A stretch of DNA of 64,000 bases from Lysobacteraceae bacterium PS02340 (lineage in GTDB: Bacteria; Pseudomonadota; Gammaproteobacteria; Xanthomonadales; Xanthomonadaceae), in the NCBI GenBank assembly GCA_029959605.1, contig JASCOC010000003.1, positions 124,001 through 188,000 on the forward strand. The letters run 5' to 3'. Positions 60,838-64,000 of this stretch are shown here, one piece after another. The notes below the pieces were generated by a model that saw only the letters and a program-made list of their open reading frames with translations, did no database searches and was not told the origin of the DNA. Every line of letters begins with the position of its first letter. Within the stretch, counting starts at the first letter, position 1. The position numbers and the translations under genes were made by a program.

Positions 60838-61446
60838 TCAGACGGTGCCGCGGTTCTTGCCCATCCAGGGCGCATACCAGCTGCGGATCATCGCCATGTC
60901 GGCGTCGGGATCGTCGCCGGGCTGGAACATCGGGCCGAAGCCGATGATCTTGTCCGGGTAGTGGAAGTACAGCGTCTGGATCGGCACGTTGGCGGCCTTG
61001 GCGATCTTCCAGAAGCCGGTCTTCCAGCGTTCGACACGCTTGCGCGTGCCTTCGGGTGCGAGGCCGTACCAGAAGGCGTCGTGGCCATTGATCGCGGCGG
61101 CGGCCTGTTCGATGACGCGCGAGGCGCGGCTGCGGTCGACCGGAATCACGCCGAGCGCGCGCAGTGCCCAGCCGAGTACCGGAATGCGGAACAGCGAGTC
61201 CTTGCCGAGCACGCGGATGTCGAGGCCCAGCGCGGCCTTGGCGGCGAAACCCCAGACGCCGTCCCAGTTGGACGAATGCGGCGCGCCGATCAGCACCAGG
61301 CGCGGGACGTCGGGCAATTCGCCGACGACGCGCCAGCCCCCGATCCGCAGGATGCTGCGGCCGATCCAGCGCGCGAGGCGGCTGGGCCTGACACGCGGGG
61401 CGCGCGGTGGAACGGGAACCAGGAACGGATACTTCGAAGTGCTCAT
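60838..61446 (-). CDS. 1-acylglycerol-3-phosphate acyltransferase-family protein (PlsC-like)
   Basis: A 202-residue acyltransferase of the PlsC superfamily: HX4D motif in GAPHSSNWD, GKDSLFRIP, GVIPVDRSRASRV and the acceptor motif APEGTRKRVERWKTGF. It is shorter than PlsC, with one hydrophobic patch, so membrane association is likely peripheral. Substrate unknown (lysophospholipid or another acyl acceptor). ATG at 61446. Confidence 0.85.
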   Translation of the reverse strand: MSTSKYPFLVPVPPRAPRVRPSRLARWIGRSILRIGGWRVVGELPDVPRLVLIGAPHSSNWDGVWGFAAKAALGLDIRVLGKDSLFRIPVLGWALRALGVIPVDRSRASRVIEQAAAAINGHDAFWYGLAPEGTRKRVERWKTGFWKIAKAANVPIQTLYFHYPDKIIGFGPMFQPGDDPDADMAMIRSWYAPWMGKNRGTV

Positions 61447-61478
61447 GCGTCCTCGGCGCAGGGCCAACAGTGACGGGA

Positions 61479-61889
61479 TCAATCCCAGTCGCGTGTGGCG
61501 CGACCGCGCTTGATGGTACTGCGTTCGCGTTTCGCCCCCAGGCGCCGCTCCTTCGCGCCGCGCGAGGGCTTCGTCGCCACGCGGGGCTTGGGCACTTCGT
61601 AACCGAAGGCGACGAAAGCCGCGAGGCGTTCGCGCGCGTCCTCGCGGTTGCGGTCCTGGGTGCGGAAGCGTTGCGCGTTGATCACCAGCACGCCGGCTTC
61701 GGTGATGCGCCGGTCGCGGCGTGCCAGCAGCCGCGTGCGCACGTGTTCGGGCAGCGACGGCGAGCCCGCGATGTCGAAGCGCAGTTCGACCGCGGTCGAC
61801 ACCTTGTTGACGTTCTGGCCACCGGGACCACTCGCGCGCACGAAACGCTCGACGAGTTCGTCTTCTGGAATGGCGGGCGGCGTGGACAT
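61479..61889 (-). CDS. arfB: Alternative ribosome-rescue factor/peptidyl-tRNA hydrolase ArfB
   Basis: A 136-residue release-factor homologue. The catalytic GGQ lies in ASGPGGQNVNKVSTAVELRFD, and a basic C-terminal tail (KERRLGAKRERSTIKRGR) is expected to enter the empty mRNA channel of stalled ribosomes. Length and motifs match ArfB (YaeJ). It lies 33 bp upstream of the acyltransferase gene on the same strand. Confidence 0.93.
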   Translation of the reverse strand: MSTPPAIPEDELVERFVRASGPGGQNVNKVSTAVELRFDIAGSPSLPEHVRTRLLARRDRRITEAGVLVINAQRFRTQDRNREDARERLAAFVAFGYEVPKPRVATKPSRGAKERRLGAKRERSTIKRGRATRDWD

Positions 61890-61918
61890 CGGCGGCGATT
61901 GTAGACGCTGACATGCGA

Positions 61919-61944
61919 CGGCCCCACCGCGAACGATGGGGCCG
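61919..61944. terminator. Hairpin upstream of arfB
   Basis: Stem cggcccca (61919-61926) pairs with tggggccg (61937-61944), 30 bp before the arfB start on the minus strand. It may end transcription from the pseudouridine synthase gene or lie in the arfB leader; there is no clear T-run. Confidence 0.4.
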
Positions 61945-62011
61945 AAGGGTTTGCGGGTCTGTATGGCGAAGGTATCGACAGGTCGCCATTCAATCGGGCG
62001 ACCCGTGTTCA

Positions 62012-62046
62012 CCCCCACCCGACCCTCCCCCGTCAACGGGGGAGGG
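62012..62046 (-). repeat. 3'-end palindromic element (copy 3 of 3)
   Basis: Stem ccctcccccg (62023-62032) with cgggggaggg (62037-62046), followed on the minus strand by tcgggtggggg. It starts 2 bp after the stop of the pseudouridine synthase gene. Confidence 0.75.
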
Positions 62047-62048
62047 CT

Positions 62049-62738
62049 TCAGAGCGCAGGCGTTCCGGGAAACAACAGCAACGCCTTTGCGAACTCGTCG
62101 CCCGGCGGCGTGTCCACCACCAGGCGTGCGCCCGTCTGCGGATGATCGAAACCCACGCGCTCGGCGTGCAGCAGCATGCGGTGGATGCTGAGCATGCGGA
62201 AGTTGCGGTTGTGGCGGCCGTCGCCGTGGCTGGTGTCGCCGATCAGGTGATGCGACAGGTGCTTGAGATGCCGGCGGATCTGGCGGAAGCGACCGGTCAT
62301 CGGCTCGGCGCGCAGCAATGCGTAGCGCGAAGTCGGAAAACCTGCAGACGGCACCGACAGTTCGGTCGTCGCCAGTCGGGTGAAACGCGTGACCGCAGGT
62401 TTCTTCACCGGCTTGCCGGGGCCGCCGTCGAGCGGATGGTCGACGACGATGTCGTCCGGCCAGCCGCGGCAGATCGCGAGGTAGTGCTTGTCGACGCTGC
62501 GCGCCATCCACTGCGTGCCGAGTGCGGATGCGGTGTCGCGATCGAAGGCCACGAGCAGGCCGCCGCTGGTCGCGCGGTCGAGCCGGTGGATCAGGAACAG
62601 CGGGCGGCCGAACTGTTCGCGCAGGCGATCGGCGAGGAAGTCGTGTTCGTCGCGCGCGAGTGCGCTGTCGTGGACCATCAGACCCGCCGGCTTGTTGACG
62701 ACGGCCAGCCATTCGTCCGCGTAGCGCACCTCGATCAT
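62049..62738 (-). CDS. truC: tRNA pseudouridine synthase, TruC-like
   Basis: A 229-residue RluA-family synthase without S4 domain. The catalytic motif is FLIHRLDRATSGGLLVAF (Asp near residue 52). MTGRFRQIRRHLKHLSHHLIGDTSHGDGRHNRNF and MLLHAERVGFDHPQTG are typical of TruC (tRNA U65). The start at 62738 puts IEVRYADEWLAVVNKPAGLMVHDS at the N-terminus. A palindromic element begins right after the stop. Confidence 0.88.
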   Translation of the reverse strand: MIEVRYADEWLAVVNKPAGLMVHDSALARDEHDFLADRLREQFGRPLFLIHRLDRATSGGLLVAFDRDTASALGTQWMARSVDKHYLAICRGWPDDIVVDHPLDGGPGKPVKKPAVTRFTRLATTELSVPSAGFPTSRYALLRAEPMTGRFRQIRRHLKHLSHHLIGDTSHGDGRHNRNFRMLSIHRMLLHAERVGFDHPQTGARLVVDTPPGDEFAKALLLFPGTPAL

Positions 62739-62822
62739 CGTGCATCCAGTGATGTGTCGCCGCCGGTCGGCCGCGACTGATCTGCTATTTTCGTCGATCG
62801 TCTTCGCCAACGGGGGATCCGC

Positions 62823-64000
62823 ATGCAACGTCGTCTGCGTGCCTGTGTCGTGGTGTTGTTGCTCGGCACCGCGTGGCCGCTGTGGGCGGCTGCGCCGCAA
62901 CTCGATGCACCGGTGCACGAAGCCGAAGGCATCCGCGAATACCGATTCGACAACGGCCTGGCGCTGGTGCTGTTTCCCGACGCCAGCAAGCCGGTGACCA
63001 CGGTCAACGTGACCTACCGCGTGGGCTCACGCCACGAGGGCTACGGCGAAACCGGCATGGCGCATCTGCTCGAACACCTGGTGTTCAAGGGCACACCGAC
63101 GCACACCGATATTCCCGGCGAGATGCGCCGCCGCGGCGTGCGCTTCAACGGCACCACGTGGCTGGACCGCACCAATTACTTCGCGAGTTTCTCCACCGAC
63201 GCCGACACGCTGGACTGGGTGCTGCGGATGGAAGCCGACCGCATGGTGAACTCGCGCATCGCGCGAGAGGATCTCGACAGCGAGATGACCGTCGTGCGCA
63301 ACGAGATGGAATCGGGCGAGAACAATCCGGTGCGCGCGCTGGTGCAGCGCGTGATGGGTGCGGCCTACCAGTGGCACAACTACGGCAACTCGACGATCGG
63401 TGCGCGCAGCGATGTGGAGAACGTGCCGATCGAGCGGCTGCAGGCGTTCTATCGCACTTGGTACCAGCCGGATAACGCGGTGCTGGTCATCGCCGGCGAT
63501 TTCGATCCGGCGCAGGCGCTGGCGACCGTGGGCGAGCGCTTCGGCGCGTTGCCCAGACCCACGCGCACGCTGCCGTTCACCTACACGCGCGAACCCGCGC
63601 AGGATGGCGAGCGCCATGTCGTGGTGCGCCGCGTGGGACGCACGCCGTATCTCGTCGCCGGCTATCACATTCCTGCCGGCCGCCATGACGACAGCGCGGC
63701 CGTGGCGGTGCTGTCGCAGGTGCTGGGCAGCACGCCGGGCGGGCGTCTGCATCGCAAGCTCGTCGAACCGGGCCGTGCGACCGGTGCGTCGGCCTCCGCA
63801 CTCGCGATGGAAGAACCCGGTTATCTGACCTTCGTTGCCGAAGCGCCGGAAGGCAGCGACCTCGATGCGCTGCAGACCGAACTGCTGGCGCTTGTAGAAG
63901 ACGCGGCTGCGACACCGTTCACCGACGCGGAAGTCGACGACGCGAAGCAGCGCATGCTCGCCGGCTACGAGCGCGCGATGCGCGACCCGAACGCGATCGG
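62823..64000 (+). CDS. M16-family zinc peptidase, 5' part only
   Basis: A reading frame from ATG 62823 to the end of the window (about 392 residues, no stop). Signal peptide (VVLLLGTAWPLWAAAP), then the M16 core: the inverted zinc motif HLLEH (HxxEH) in TGMAHLLEHLVFKGT, VRNEMESGENNP (third ligand Glu) and YHNYGNSTIGARSDVENVP-like region (here WHNYGNSTIGARSD). Periplasmic M16 peptidases of the PqqL/insulinase type degrade peptides. The second half lies outside the window. Confidence 0.9.
   Translation, partial: MQRRLRACVVVLLLGTAWPLWAAAPQLDAPVHEAEGIREYRFDNGLALVLFPDASKPVTTVNVTYRVGSRHEGYGETGMAHLLEHLVFKGTPTHTDIPGEMRRRGVRFNGTTWLDRTNYFASFSTDADTLDWVLRMEADRMVNSRIAREDLDSEMTVVRNEMESGENNPVRALVQRVMGAAYQWHNYGNSTIGARSDVENVPIERLQAFYRTWYQPDNAVLVIAGDFDPAQALATVGERFGALPRPTRTLPFTYTREPAQDGERHVVVRRVGRTPYLVAGYHIPAGRHDDSAAVAVLSQVLGSTPGGRLHRKLVEPGRATGASASALAMEEPGYLTFVAEAPEGSDLDALQTELLALVEDAAATPFTDAEVDDAKQRMLAGYERAMRDPNAI

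Overview
The window is high-GC DNA from what looks like a Lysobacter/Luteimonas-type member of the Xanthomonadales. This is inferred from protein flavour, codon use, the neighbouring genes tyrS, an M23 endopeptidase and anmK, and the repeat families; no rRNA marker is present. Coding density is high and no tRNA, rRNA or CRISPR array is visible.

1-26 kb is mostly housekeeping. It holds the 3' end of radC, a YchJ-family protein, an MltB-type transglycosylase, an I78 inhibitor lipoprotein divergent from an M28 peptidase, tyrS, an M23 endopeptidase, anmK and ampG with xthA, a GNAT gene overlapping pyrE, uppP, tatD, a secreted endonuclease I, hrpB, a response regulator/histidine kinase, rluE, a lipoprotein methyltransferase and two NADPH oxidoreductases. 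Several genes serve cell-wall turnover and recycling (transglycosylase, M23 endopeptidase, AnmK, AmpG, UppP).

26-36 kb starts with a 476-bp non-coding inverted repeat. It is followed by a CrgA-like LysR regulator divergent from an efflux operon: NAD(P)-binding protein, MexE-like adaptor, MexF/OqxB-like pump, SDR enzyme and outer-membrane factor.

36-47 kb holds a DUF2235 (Tle1-like) lipase with a lipoprotein partner, htpG, a TonB-dependent receptor, a DUF1801 protein and a catalase-like peroxidase/cytochrome b561 pair.

46.5-53.3 kb is a run of small genes of mostly unknown function, nearly all on the minus strand. It includes two diverged paralogues, a GFA protein, DUF1697 and YCII proteins.

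53.3-58.2 kb is the most distinctive part: an array of integron gene cassettes on the minus strand with lower GC than its surroundings. About ten attC sites, each roughly 60 bp, separate small promoterless genes (FRG-domain protein, HEAT-like protein, zinc-ribbon protein, small lipoproteins, an Imm32-like protein and unknowns). No integron integrase lies in the window, so it is an integrase-less cluster (CALIN) or the tail of a chromosomal integron.

58.4-64 kb returns to housekeeping: an M3 metallopeptidase, an acyltransferase, arfB, a TruC-like pseudouridine synthase and the start of an M16 peptidase. Palindromic repeats recur at gene 3' ends across the window.
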